DNA from: Acetitomaculum ruminis DSM 5522
GTDB taxonomy: Bacteria; Bacillota; Clostridia; Lachnospirales; Lachnospiraceae
Reading direction: 5' to 3'
Length of the DNA: 64,000 bases
NCBI RefSeq assembly: GCF_900112085.1
Contig: NZ_FOJY01000007.1
Location: forward strand, 99,963-163,962
Every line of letters begins with the position of its first letter. The first letter of the stretch is position 1. Position numbers and translations under genes: made by a program. The notes under the pieces are model-generated. The model made no database searches. It had not been told where the DNA came from and saw only the letters and a program-made list of their open reading frames with translations. Below, piece after piece: positions 35,853-43,415 of the stretch.

Positions 35853-36290
35853 TTGAAGATTTCTACAAAAGGAAGATATGCATTAAGAATGATGTTGGAT
35901 ATGACTATGCATTCTAATGGATCGCCGGTTAGAATTAAAGATATTGCGGCCAGACAGGGAATATCAGAAAAATATCTTGAACAGATAGTATCTATTTTAA
36001 ATAAATCCGGTTATGTAAGAAGTGTCAGAGGACCCCAGGGGGGATATTTATTGACAAAAAAACCGGAGGAATATACTACAGGTATGATTTTGAGGTTGAC
36101 TGAAGGTAGTCTGGCACCGGTTATGTGCCTTGAATTTGATGATAGTAATTGTTGCGATAAGGAAGATGATTGTGTTACAATCATGCTCTGGAAAAAATTA
36201 AATGATGCCATAAATGACGTGGTTGACAATGTAACCCTGGCAGATTTAGTGGAATGGGAAATGGCCAAAAACGGAAATTATAATATTTAA
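35853..36290 (+). CDS. Rrf2-family transcriptional regulator
   Basis: A 145-residue DNA-binding protein. The winged helix (1-70) has the Rrf2 opening MKISTKGRYALRMMLDM and VRIKDIAARQGISEKYLEQI then GYVRSVRGPQGGYLLTK. The cysteine cluster near residues 90-107 (CLEFDDSNCCDKEDDC) is of the kind that binds an iron-sulfur cluster in IscR-like members, though spacing differs from E. coli IscR. It may sense iron-sulfur status, cysteine or redox. GGAGGAG precedes the ATG. A TtcA-like gene follows 62 bp later on the same strand. No iscS/iscU genes lie nearby. Confidence 0.88.
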   Translation: MKISTKGRYALRMMLDMTMHSNGSPVRIKDIAARQGISEKYLEQIVSILNKSGYVRSVRGPQGGYLLTKKPEEYTTGMILRLTEGSLAPVMCLEFDDSNCCDKEDDCVTIMLWKKLNDAINDVVDNVTLADLVEWEMAKNGNYNI

Positions 36291-36351
36291 ACAACATTAA
36301 TTTCTATAGGGTCATGTTGCAAAATTAAAAACATAATTACAGGATTCAAAA

Positions 36352-37059
36352 ATGGATTATAAAGAGATTGAAAGAAGTATAAATAAAACCTACAGAAAAA
36401 AGATATGGAGCAAATTCATAAAAGGGATTAAGAATTATTCTCTTATAGATGAAAATGACAGGATTTTATCCATTGTTTCGGGAGATTTAAAGTCAGATTT
36501 AACAGCCTTTTTATTAAACCAGTTAAAAAAATATGGAGAAAAGAGCTTTGAATTGAAATTTCTTCAAATAGATAAAGATTTGAATATTACACTTTTTGAT
36601 GAATATGAAAAAGTTTCTTTATTTTCAGGGGAGAGAGGATTTAATAAAGAATTTAACGGAGAAATCAAAAAAAAGATTATTTCAAAGGCTAAAGAGTCAG
36701 GATTTAATAAAATAGCCATTGGATTAAACTTTGATGATTGCGTAAAAAAGACTCTGAAGTCCATGTTATTTGAAGGAAAAATTGATACCTACCTGCCTGA
36801 TGAAAAAGAGGAAAGTCTTAGAATAATAAGTCCTCTTTATCTGATAAAAGATGAAAATATTTATGCTTTTACCGAATTTAACGGGCTTTCTTATAAGAAA
36901 AAAGAAAAAGATTATCTTGATAAATTAATTGACAAATTTAGAATTGAAAGTCCATTTATAGACTCAAATATTTTTAAAAGTGTTGAAAATGTCAATTTGA
37001 GCACTGTAATTTCCTATATTGAAGATGGAAAAAAGGTAAGTTTTTTAGATAATTATTGA
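36352..37059 (+). CDS. Degenerate TtcA-like (PP-loop) protein
   Basis: A 235-residue protein with the layout of the TtcA family (tRNA 2-thiocytidine synthetase), but without its catalytic motifs. The opening KFIKGIKNYSLIDENDRIL matches TtcA; the ATP-binding SGGKDS site reads SGDLKSD (about 44-50); the HHxDD motif reads LNFDDC near 126; and the CxxC pairs that hold the iron-sulfur cluster are absent. Later parts still align (KTLKSMLFEGKIDTYLPD and ISPLYLIKDENIYAFTEFNGL). It is intact as a reading frame, so it has probably been kept for a non-catalytic role, or is early in decay. It follows the Rrf2 gene. Ribosome binding site is weak (CAGGATTC). Confidence 0.65.
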   Translation: MDYKEIERSINKTYRKKIWSKFIKGIKNYSLIDENDRILSIVSGDLKSDLTAFLLNQLKKYGEKSFELKFLQIDKDLNITLFDEYEKVSLFSGERGFNKEFNGEIKKKIISKAKESGFNKIAIGLNFDDCVKKTLKSMLFEGKIDTYLPDEKEESLRIISPLYLIKDENIYAFTEFNGLSYKKKEKDYLDKLIDKFRIESPFIDSNIFKSVENVNLSTVISYIEDGKKVSFLDNY

Positions 37060-37079
37060 TTTTTATTATTACTGATGAA

Positions 37080-37104
37080 ACTTCTCGGTAGAAGTATTTT
37101 TATA
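37080..37104 (+). terminator. Intrinsic terminator of the Rrf2/TtcA-like unit
   Basis: ACTTCT-CGGT-AGAAGT followed by ATTTTTATAA. Confidence 0.75.
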
Positions 37105-37106
37105 AC

Positions 37107-37135
37107 TTTACATTTAAATTTAGCTATGTTAAAAT
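37107..37135 (+). promoter_or_regulatory. rpsO promoter
   Basis: TTTACA (37107-37112), 17-bp spacer, TAAAAT (37130-37135), giving a leader of about 90 nt. Confidence 0.65.
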
Positions 37136-37155
37136 GGTCAGGTATGATTAATTAG

Positions 37156-37198
37156 CTAATACTCAGATGCAGGAATCTCCAACCTTTATCTTAGTATT
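37156..37198 (+). promoter_or_regulatory. Candidate S15 autoregulatory leader
   Basis: AATACT (37158-37163) pairs with AGTATT (37193-37198), with a smaller GAT/ATC pairing in the loop. S15 is known to repress its own mRNA through leader structures that differ between lineages, so this is a plausible site; the structure itself is weak. Confidence 0.35.
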
Positions 37199-37231
37199 TG
37201 GTATATTATTTTTATTCTAGGAGGATTAGAC

Positions 37232-37498
37232 ATGATCGCAAAAGAAAAGAAAGAAGCAATTATTAAAGAGTACGCTCGTACAGAAGGCGACACAGGATCA
37301 CCTGAGGTTCAGGTAGCTATCCTTACAGCCAGAATCAAAGAATTAACAGAGCACTTAAAAGTACACAAAAAAGATCATCATTCAAGAAGAGGTCTTCTCA
37401 AGATGGTTGGTCAAAGAAGACGTTTACTCGCATATTTAAAGAAAATTGATATTGAAAGATATCGTAGCTTAATCGAACGTCTTGGTATTAGAAAATAA
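37232..37498 (+). CDS. rpsO: 30S ribosomal protein S15
   Basis: An 88-residue primary 16S rRNA-binding protein. It has the family phrases [22 protein letters not shown] and [21 protein letters not shown] then [12 protein letters not shown]. Normal length. AGGAGG lies 8 nt upstream of ATG. It has its own promoter and terminator and is followed by pnp, the common bacterial order. Confidence 0.97.
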   Translation: MIAKEKKEAIIKEYARTEGDTGSPEVQVAILTARIKELTEHLKVHKKDHHSRRGLLKMVGQRRRLLAYLKKIDIERYRSLIERLGIRK

Positions 37499-37507
37499 TT
37501 TTTTTCA

Positions 37508-37535
37508 GGGACGGATTTATTTCCGTCCCGTTTTA
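37508..37535 (+). terminator. Intrinsic terminator of rpsO
   Basis: A perfect 8-bp stem GGGACGGA / TCCGTCCC with a 6-nt loop, then GTTTTA. Its tail overlaps the -35 of the predicted pnp promoter. Confidence 0.85.
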
Positions 37536-37561
37536 CATGTTAGTAGTGCTAAATTTTTAAT
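37532..37561 (+). promoter_or_regulatory. Probable pnp promoter
   Basis: TTTACA (37532-37537), 18-bp spacer, TTTAAT (37556-37561). The predicted start near 37568 coincides with the left arm of the leader structure. Confidence 0.5.
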
Positions 37562-37567
37562 ATTAAT

Positions 37568-37701
37568 CCGAGACCACTGAAATTTACATTTATAATTTGA
37601 ACGCGGTGGAGTTGCATTCATGAGAAATAAAAAAACGGATTTAAGAAATTCCTTTTAATATTCTCATAAAAGGGTATAAGTGTTTTTTTCAGTAGTTTCG
37701 G
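37568..37701 (+). promoter_or_regulatory. Structured pnp leader RNA
   Basis: A long-range 15-position stem (37568-37582 with 37687-37701; 13 Watson-Crick pairs, one G-U, one mismatch) encloses a nested stem ATGAGAA/TTCTCAT (37620-37626 with 37661-37667) and an inner hairpin GGATTT...AAATTCC (37637-37652). This nested fold fills most of the 5' untranslated region. pnp mRNA leaders are autoregulated in E. coli through RNase III and PNPase; a similar role here is inference. Confidence 0.5.
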
Positions 37702-37747
37702 TAAGGAAAATTTAGTACTAAAAATTTTTTTATAAGGAGACTAAAGA

Positions 37748-39847
37748 ATGTACAAAAGTTTTTCTATGGAATTAGCAGGAAGAACACTTACTGTAGATGT
37801 TGACAGAGTGGCAAAACAGGCTAATGGTGCTGCTCTTATGCACTACGGAGACACAACAGTGTTATCTACAGCTACAGCTTCAGAAAAGCCAAGAGAAGGA
37901 ATTGATTTCTTCCCTCTTAGCGTTGAATACGAAGAAAAGATGTATGCTGTGGGAAAAATACCGGGAGGATTTAATAAAAGAGAGGGAAAAGCATCAGAGA
38001 ATGCAGTACTTACCTGCCGTGTTATCGATCGTCCAATGAGACCACTTTTTCCTAAGGATTACAGAAATGATGTAACCCTTGATAATCTTGTATTATCAGT
38101 TGATCCGGATTGTTCACCTGAGCTTACAGCTATGCTTGGATCTGCTATTGCAACAGCTATTTCAGATATTCCTTTTGATGGACCTACAGCTGCCACACAG
38201 GTTGGACTTATAGACGGTGAATTAATATTTAATCCTACAAGTCAGCAAAAACTGGTTTCTGAACTTGCACTTACAGTTGCATCTACCAGAACAAAGGTTA
38301 TTATGATTGAAGCAGGTGCTAATGAAGTACCTGAGGATAAAATGCTTGAGGCGATTTTTGAAGCGCACAAACTAAATCAGGAAATTATTCAGTTTATTGA
38401 TAAAATCGTTGAAGAATGCGGAAAAGAAAAAAGCGAATATGAAAGTTTCTCAGTTCCAGAGGAGATAGTTAAAGCTTTAGTTGATTTCATACCTGTACAA
38501 GAGATGGAAGAAGCAGTATTTACTGATGATAAGCAGGTTAGGGATGCAAACATCAGTGCTATGAAGGACAGAGTAGTAGAGCATTTCACAGAGATTAACG
38601 AAGAATGGATTCCATGGGTTGATGATGCGGTATATCAATATCAGAAAAAGACTGTTAGAAAGATGATTCTTAAGGATCACAAGAGACCTGATGGAAGAGC
38701 TATAGATGAAATCAGACCTTTGGCAGCAGAGATTGATCTCATTCCTAGAGTTCATGGCTCAGGTATGTTTACAAGAGGACAAACACAGATTTGTAACATC
38801 TGTACTCTTGCACCGTTATCAGAAGCTCAAAAGATAGATGGGCTTGATGAAACAAAGGATTCCAAGAGATATATGCATCATTACAATTTCCCATCTTATT
38901 CAGTAGGAGAAACAAGACCTTCAAGAGGTCCTGGACGTAGAGAAATTGGTCATGGTGCTTTGGCAGAGAGAGCTTTGGTTCCTGTACTTCCTTCAGAAGC
39001 AGAATTCCCATATGCTATTAGAACTGTATCAGAAACATTTGAGTCAAACGGTTCTACATCTCAGGCCAGTGTTTGTGCATCATCACTTTCTTTAATGGCA
39101 GCAGGTGTTCCTATAAAAAGACCGGTAGCAGGTATATCTTGCGGTCTTGTTACAGGTGAGACAGATGATGATTATCTTGTACTTACAGATATTCAGGGTC
39201 TGGAAGACTTCTTTGGTGATATGGACTTTAAAGTGGCAGGAACCGAAAAAGGTATCACAGCTATTCAGATGGACATTAAAATCCACGGTCTTACAAATGA
39301 CATAATCAAGGAAGCAATAGCCAGAACAAAACAGGCAAGAATGTACATCCTTGACAATGTTATGAATCCGGTTATAGATAAACCAAGAGATCATGTTGGA
39401 GAATATGCTCCTAAGATTATTCAGCTTCAGATTGATCCTGCCAAGATTGGTGATGTTGTTGGACAGCGTGGAAAGACTATTAATACCATTATTGAAAGAA
39501 CAGATGTTAAAATTGATATTACAGATGACGGATTTGTTTCAATCTGTGGTCTTGATGCTGAAAACATGGAAAAAGCAGCTGAGATGATTAGAATTATCAA
39601 TCTTGATTTTGAAGAGGGACAGATTTTCAAAGGAGAGGTAGTTGGAATTAAAGAATTCGGTGCCTTCGTTGAATTTGCTCCAGGAAAAGAGGGAATGGTT
39701 CATATTTCACAGATTTCTAACCATAGAATCAAAAGAGTTGAAGATGAGCTTACTCTTGGAGACAAAGTTACAGTTGTATGCCTTGGAAAAGACAAGATGG
39801 GAAGAATCAGCTTTAGCATGAAAGATGTAGCTAAATATCAGAAATAA
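37748..39847 (+). CDS. pnp: Polyribonucleotide nucleotidyltransferase (PNPase)
   Basis: 699-residue 3'-5' phosphorolytic exoribonuclease of the RNA degradation machinery. The first RNase PH domain has GDTTVLSTATAS and GGFNKREGKASENAVLTCRVID; an all-helical linker spans about 225-300; the second RNase PH domain (about 305-540) has RPDGRAIDEIRPL, GSGMFTRGQTQ and the catalytic GDMDFKVAGTEKGITAIQMD with its aspartates. A KH domain (about 555-615, DPAKIGDVVGQRGKTIN) and an S1 domain (about 620-695, GIKEFGAFVEFAPGKEGMVH) end the protein. AAGGAGA precedes the ATG. Length is standard. Confidence 0.97.
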   Translation: MYKSFSMELAGRTLTVDVDRVAKQANGAALMHYGDTTVLSTATASEKPREGIDFFPLSVEYEEKMYAVGKIPGGFNKREGKASENAVLTCRVIDRPMRPLFPKDYRNDVTLDNLVLSVDPDCSPELTAMLGSAIATAISDIPFDGPTAATQVGLIDGELIFNPTSQQKLVSELALTVASTRTKVIMIEAGANEVPEDKMLEAIFEAHKLNQEIIQFIDKIVEECGKEKSEYESFSVPEEIVKALVDFIPVQEMEEAVFTDDKQVRDANISAMKDRVVEHFTEINEEWIPWVDDAVYQYQKKTVRKMILKDHKRPDGRAIDEIRPLAAEIDLIPRVHGSGMFTRGQTQICNICTLAPLSEAQKIDGLDETKDSKRYMHHYNFPSYSVGETRPSRGPGRREIGHGALAERALVPVLPSEAEFPYAIRTVSETFESNGSTSQASVCASSLSLMAAGVPIKRPVAGISCGLVTGETDDDYLVLTDIQGLEDFFGDMDFKVAGTEKGITAIQMDIKIHGLTNDIIKEAIARTKQARMYILDNVMNPVIDKPRDHVGEYAPKIIQLQIDPAKIGDVVGQRGKTINTIIERTDVKIDITDDGFVSICGLDAENMEKAAEMIRIINLDFEEGQIFKGEVVGIKEFGAFVEFAPGKEGMVHISQISNHRIKRVEDELTLGDKVTVVCLGKDKMGRISFSMKDVAKYQK

Positions 39848-39869
39848 AAAATAATTATATGAACAATCA

Positions 39870-39920
39870 GGCGGAAACAGAAATACGCAAAGAGCGTAAA
39901 AATCTGTTTTCGCCTTTTTT
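39870..39920 (+). terminator. Intrinsic terminator of pnp
   Basis: A 12-bp stem GGCGGAAACAGA / TCTGTTTTCGCC (one G-U pair) with an inner ACGC/GCGT hairpin, followed by TTTTTT. Confidence 0.88.
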
Positions 39921-39926
39921 ACCAAA

Positions 39927-39955
39927 TTGACTCTTTAAAACAAATATTGTATTAT
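39927..39955 (+). promoter_or_regulatory. Orphan promoter downstream of pnp
   Basis: TTGACT (39927-39932), 17-bp spacer, TATTAT (39950-39955). No coding frame follows. It could feed the same small transcript as the stronger promoter at 40128, or be unused. The rest of 39956-40127 is AT-rich with nothing recognisable. Confidence 0.4.
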
Positions 39956-40127
39956 AATGATAGCTAAAATTTAGTAATTTTTATAGATAATTATTGTACT
40001 AATAGTTGAATGTGAAAAAATCTTTGTGCATATAACATAAAACTAAATAAAACATTATATTTCTTTATTAATTATTAAAAAATTCAAATGAAACTCAACA
40101 AAAAATGACAAAAAATAATAAACTATG

Positions 40128-40156
40128 TTGACAAAGCTATGAAAAGTATGTAATAT
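40128..40156 (+). promoter_or_regulatory. Promoter of candidate small RNA
   Basis: Perfect TTGACA (40128-40133), 17-bp spacer, TAATAT (40151-40156). Transcription would start near 40163. Confidence 0.7.
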
Positions 40157-40162
40157 AGTAGA

Positions 40163-40261
40163 TGTAAAAAGTCTTTTTAATTAAATACTGAGATAGGTAT
40201 ATATGTCAGCGCTTATCTCCTTAAAAAACAGCAAAAACGGGTATTTGCTATTTTTTTTTTT
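40163..40261 (+). ncRNA. Candidate small RNA of about 100 nt
   Basis: The promoter at 40128-40156 is followed by a hairpin GAGATAGG (40190-40197) with CTTATCTC (40212-40219), an A-rich single strand, and an intrinsic terminator: AGCAAA (40230-40235) with TTTGCT (40244-40249) followed by eleven T residues to 40261. No convincing reading frame is contained; a short frame at 40203 runs through the terminator and lacks a ribosome binding site. It does not match 6S RNA, SRP RNA, tmRNA or RNase P RNA by size or motif. It lies between convergent pnp and argS. Confidence 0.6.
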
Positions 40262-40349
40262 AGATATTTTACAGATGCAATAAATAGTAATTGATTGGAA
40301 GATATTGACTATTAGTTAAAAAAATAACTTAAAATATTATTATTTTAAT

Positions 40350-40380
40350 ACAAAAATATACCCCTGTCTAAAACAGGGGT
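40350..40380 (-). terminator. Intrinsic terminator of argS
   Basis: On the minus strand TACCCCTGT / ACAGGGGTA forms a perfect 9-bp stem with a 5-nt loop, followed by TATTTTT. The sequence from 40262 to 40349 shows no gene. Confidence 0.88.
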
Positions 40381-40405
40381 AGTTTAATCTAAAGTTTTTT
40401 AATTT

Positions 40406-42172
40406 TTACATTTTTTCCGGTGCATCAAAACCAAGGATGTAAATACAGGTCTCCAAAACGGATTTTGTAAGATTTAATAGGCAAATCCAGCCGTTTTTCT
40501 TTTCTTCATCTTCCTGGGTCAGAATCTTTGTTTCGTGATAGAAATGATTAAATTCATTGGCTATTTCGTAAATAAAGGCACATATTTTATGTGGTGCCAA
40601 CTCATTGAAGCTGTTTTCTATAACGCTGTTAAATCTTGTAAGTAATAACAATAAATTCTTTTCTACGCTATTGGAAGCAGGATTAATTTTAGCATCCTCA
40701 GGCAGGGTAGAAGTAGCATTGTATTTTTCAAGAATAGATTTGATGCGTACAATGGTGTAAAGAATATATGGACCGGTATTTCCCTCAAAGGAGGTAAACT
40801 TATCAATGTCAAAAATATAATCTTTTGTAGCCTGATTAGAAAGGTCTCCGTATTTAATGGCAGCTAAAGCGACTTTTTTAGAAGTATCTCTGGCTTCGGC
40901 TTCGGACATGCTTTCATTTTCATTGATTTTTTTATACATTCCTTCATCAATTTCATTTAATAAGGATTCTAATCGCATAACTCCACCGGCTCTGGTTTTA
41001 AAAGGCTTTCCGTCTTTTCCGTTCATGGTACCAAAACCTACGAAATCAAGTTGTGTATCATCAGTAACCATTTTAGTCTTTCTGGCACATCTGAATATTT
41101 GCTCAAAATACAAAGACTGTCTTTTATCTACAACATAAATAATCTGATTTGGGTTATATAATCTTACTCTTTCAGTAATGGTAGCCAGGTCAGTTGTATT
41201 ATAAAGAGAAGCACCGTCAGATTTTAAAATCATGCATGGAGGAATTTCTTTTGTATCATCTTCTCTTGCAACATCCACAACAAGGGCTCCTTCACTTTCA
41301 TGGGCATATCCTTCATCTTTAAGGCGTTTTACCATTGGAGGAATTACTTCCTGAACTGTAGATTCTCCATTCCATAAATCAAAGTCTACTTTTAATTTTT
41401 CATAATTTTTCTTTAAATCACTTACGGAAACATTTAAAATGTGCTGCCATAAAGCCCTATAGCCAGGTTTTCCCTGCTGAAGATTTAGGGTGGCAGTCAT
41501 GGCTCTTTCTTTGTAATCATCATCTTCTTTAGATTTTTTGCTGGCAGTAGGGTAAATTTCTTCTAATTCCGATATGGTAAATGGTGGTTCTTTTGGATAA
41601 TCACCTTTATATTCATCATCAAAATAAACTAAAGATGGCTGTCTTTCCTGTAATTCTGTAATAATAAGTCCCATTTGAAGACCCCAGTCACCAAGGTGTA
41701 TATCACCGATGATATCGTGACCTAAGAAACGGGCATTTCTTTTAATGCTTTCACCTATAATTGCAGAACGGAGATGTCCAACATGCAATGGCTTTGCAAC
41801 ATTTGGGCCGCCATAATCAATAACGATTTTTTTAGGTTCTTTAACCAAAGCAAGACCTAATTTCTCTGATGAAGCCATTTCATTTGCATAATCAGCAAGA
41901 AATGTATTGGAAATTCTGATATTTAAAAATCCAGGATTTACAGCTTCAACACTTTCAAAGTCAGGATCATCTTTAATTTTTTCAAGTACATCAGTTGCAA
42001 TCATCATAGGAGCTTTTTTGTATTTTTTGGCAGCTGCCAAAGCTCCGTTGCATTGGAAATCGCAAAGGTCAGGTCTGTTAGAGATGGTGACTTTTCCATA
42101 ACTTTCATCATATTCACAGGCGATAAAACCTTTAGTTATTTTTGCTGTGATAATATCAAGTATTTTATCCAT
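40406..42172 (-). CDS. argS: Arginyl-tRNA synthetase
   Basis: 588-residue class I synthetase that charges tRNA-Arg. It has the N-terminal Add1 domain, the HIGH-type motif PNVAKPLHVGHLRSAIIG (about 126-143), the GDIHLGDWGLQMG stretch, and the KMSK-equivalent GKPFKTRAGG typical of ArgS, then the helical anticodon-binding domain ending LGFDAPEKM. The start at 42172 is chosen because an in-frame ATG at 42184 overlaps the ribosome binding site GGAGG that lies 6 nt upstream of 42172. It follows dapF on the same strand with a terminator-like hairpin between them. Confidence 0.94.
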   Translation of the reverse strand: MDKILDIITAKITKGFIACEYDESYGKVTISNRPDLCDFQCNGALAAAKKYKKAPMMIATDVLEKIKDDPDFESVEAVNPGFLNIRISNTFLADYANEMASSEKLGLALVKEPKKIVIDYGGPNVAKPLHVGHLRSAIIGESIKRNARFLGHDIIGDIHLGDWGLQMGLIITELQERQPSLVYFDDEYKGDYPKEPPFTISELEEIYPTASKKSKEDDDYKERAMTATLNLQQGKPGYRALWQHILNVSVSDLKKNYEKLKVDFDLWNGESTVQEVIPPMVKRLKDEGYAHESEGALVVDVAREDDTKEIPPCMILKSDGASLYNTTDLATITERVRLYNPNQIIYVVDKRQSLYFEQIFRCARKTKMVTDDTQLDFVGFGTMNGKDGKPFKTRAGGVMRLESLLNEIDEGMYKKINENESMSEAEARDTSKKVALAAIKYGDLSNQATKDYIFDIDKFTSFEGNTGPYILYTIVRIKSILEKYNATSTLPEDAKINPASNSVEKNLLLLLTRFNSVIENSFNELAPHKICAFIYEIANEFNHFYHETKILTQEDEEKKNGWICLLNLTKSVLETCIYILGFDAPEKM

Positions 42173-42215
42173 TTTTTCCTCCATAAGTATGTTTTATATA
42201 ATAATAGTCTAATTA

Positions 42216-42302
42216 TAAATAATAAAAATAAGGCTGTTGCTTAATCAGTCGCGTGAGAATAAGGTAGAGTAAAGTTACGACTAATTTGTTTTTGCAACAA
42301 CC
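42216..42302 (-). terminator. Large hairpin between dapF and argS
   Basis: On the minus strand GGTTGTTGC (42294-42302) pairs with GCAACAGCC (42232-42240), and AATTAGTCG (42278-42286) with CGACTGATT (42243-42251), about 18 bp in two blocks around a 26-nt loop. TTATTTTTATTATTT follows. It is best read as the dapF terminator; an attenuator role for argS cannot be excluded. No T-box motif was found in the argS leader. Confidence 0.5.
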
Positions 42303-42334
42303 TATTATATCATAAGTATTTAATTTTTGTAGCC

Positions 42335-43186
42335 TTAAGCGAAAAAGTTTTCGGCAAGAGTGAAGTTTGCAACGTAGGTAACGCTTCCTGTCATAAAGAT
42401 TTTTTTATCTTTTGATATTTCTATTAACAAATCTCCACCAGGCATTTCAACTGTAACTTCATTATCAATAAGGCCTAATCTGTGGGCAGCAGCTGCGGCT
42501 GCACAGGCACTGCTTCCGGAAGCGAGTGTGTATCCGGCGCCTCTTTCGTAAATTTCAATCTGGAGTGTTTTTTTGTCTATTACTTTTAATAAAAGCATAT
42601 TGACTCTTTTTGGAAAATATTCTGAATTTTCAACATAAGGACCTAACTCTTTTGCCAGGGCACCTGAAACATCCTCTAACATAATTACACAATGAGGATT
42701 TCCAAGGGAAAGACAGGTGCAGTTGTAAAGATTTCCATTAAAGGTTAATGGCTCATTAATTACTTCGTCCTTATCTATATTCACAGGAATATCAGCTGTA
42801 GAAAAGTTTACTGTTCCCATATCAACTTTCATTTTTTCTCCGGTTTCGTCTAAAAATTCCACATCAATGTCACCTGCAATAGTAGAAATAGTAACAGACT
42901 TTTCATTGATGTAATTTTCATCTAAAAGATATTTGGCAAAAATTCTAATGCCGTTTCCACTTTTTTCTGCTTCGTATCCGTCAGGATTAAAGATTTTTAA
43001 ACCAAATTTTCCATCTTCTGTTTTTAAAGGACCATAAAGGATACCGTCAGCACCCACACCAAAATTTCTCTGGCATAATAATTGTATATTTCTTTCTAAA
43101 AGTTTAACTTCATTTTTATTTGGATCTAATACGAGATAATCATTTCCTAAACCGTGATATTTTTTTAATGTAATTGTTTTATTCAT
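42335..43186 (-). CDS. dapF: DapF-family epimerase homologue with Ser replacing both catalytic Cys
   Basis: A 283-residue protein with the diaminopimelate epimerase fold. The start at 43186 (MNKTITLKKYHGLGNDYLVLD) is set by GAGGAAAAG upstream; the longer open frame lacks one. Canonical DapF uses two cysteines as acid and base in CGNGxRC and LACGTGA. Here the sites read EKSGNGIRIF (S76) and LASGSSACA (S223), checked at codon level (AGT at 42959-42961 and TCC at 42518-42520 on the minus strand). The substrate-binding frame (FGVGADGIL, NPDGYEAE, GNPHCV, IYERGAGYTLA) is conserved. It may be a DapF paralogue with different chemistry, a serine-based variant, or an inactive form. The name is therefore provisional. 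It is monocistronic and precedes argS. Confidence 0.75.
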   Translation of the reverse strand: MNKTITLKKYHGLGNDYLVLDPNKNEVKLLERNIQLLCQRNFGVGADGILYGPLKTEDGKFGLKIFNPDGYEAEKSGNGIRIFAKYLLDENYINEKSVTISTIAGDIDVEFLDETGEKMKVDMGTVNFSTADIPVNIDKDEVINEPLTFNGNLYNCTCLSLGNPHCVIMLEDVSGALAKELGPYVENSEYFPKRVNMLLLKVIDKKTLQIEIYERGAGYTLASGSSACAAAAAAHRLGLIDNEVTVEMPGGDLLIEISKDKKIFMTGSVTYVANFTLAENFFA

Positions 43187-43415
43187 AACTTTTCCTCTTT
43201 CATAAATAAGAATATTTATATTAATCAGTTTATTTCCTTTGTCTGTTTTATTATAATAGATAAAAAATGCGAAATAAATGCCATTAAATGTTGTAAAACT
43301 TGCAAAAAGTGCTTTTGAACGCTTTACTAATAAGATATAATTAATAGGACAAAAATTTTTACAAACAATAAAAGTAGTAGAGGATAATATAATCATTAAT
43401 CAAAGGGAGATAAAG

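Noticed and set aside
40203-40283. 26-codon hydrophobic frame inside the candidate small RNA, possible type I toxin
   Set aside because: It reads through the terminator T-run and has no ribosome binding site.
42185-42334. Possible T-box leader of argS
   Set aside because: There is a large hairpin, but no T-box AGGGUGGNACCGCG-like sequence or specifier loop.
42301-43396. Longer form of the dapF-like protein starting at 43396
   Set aside because: The extra 70 residues have no homologous character and the start lacks a ribosome binding site, whereas 43186 has one and gives the family N-terminus.
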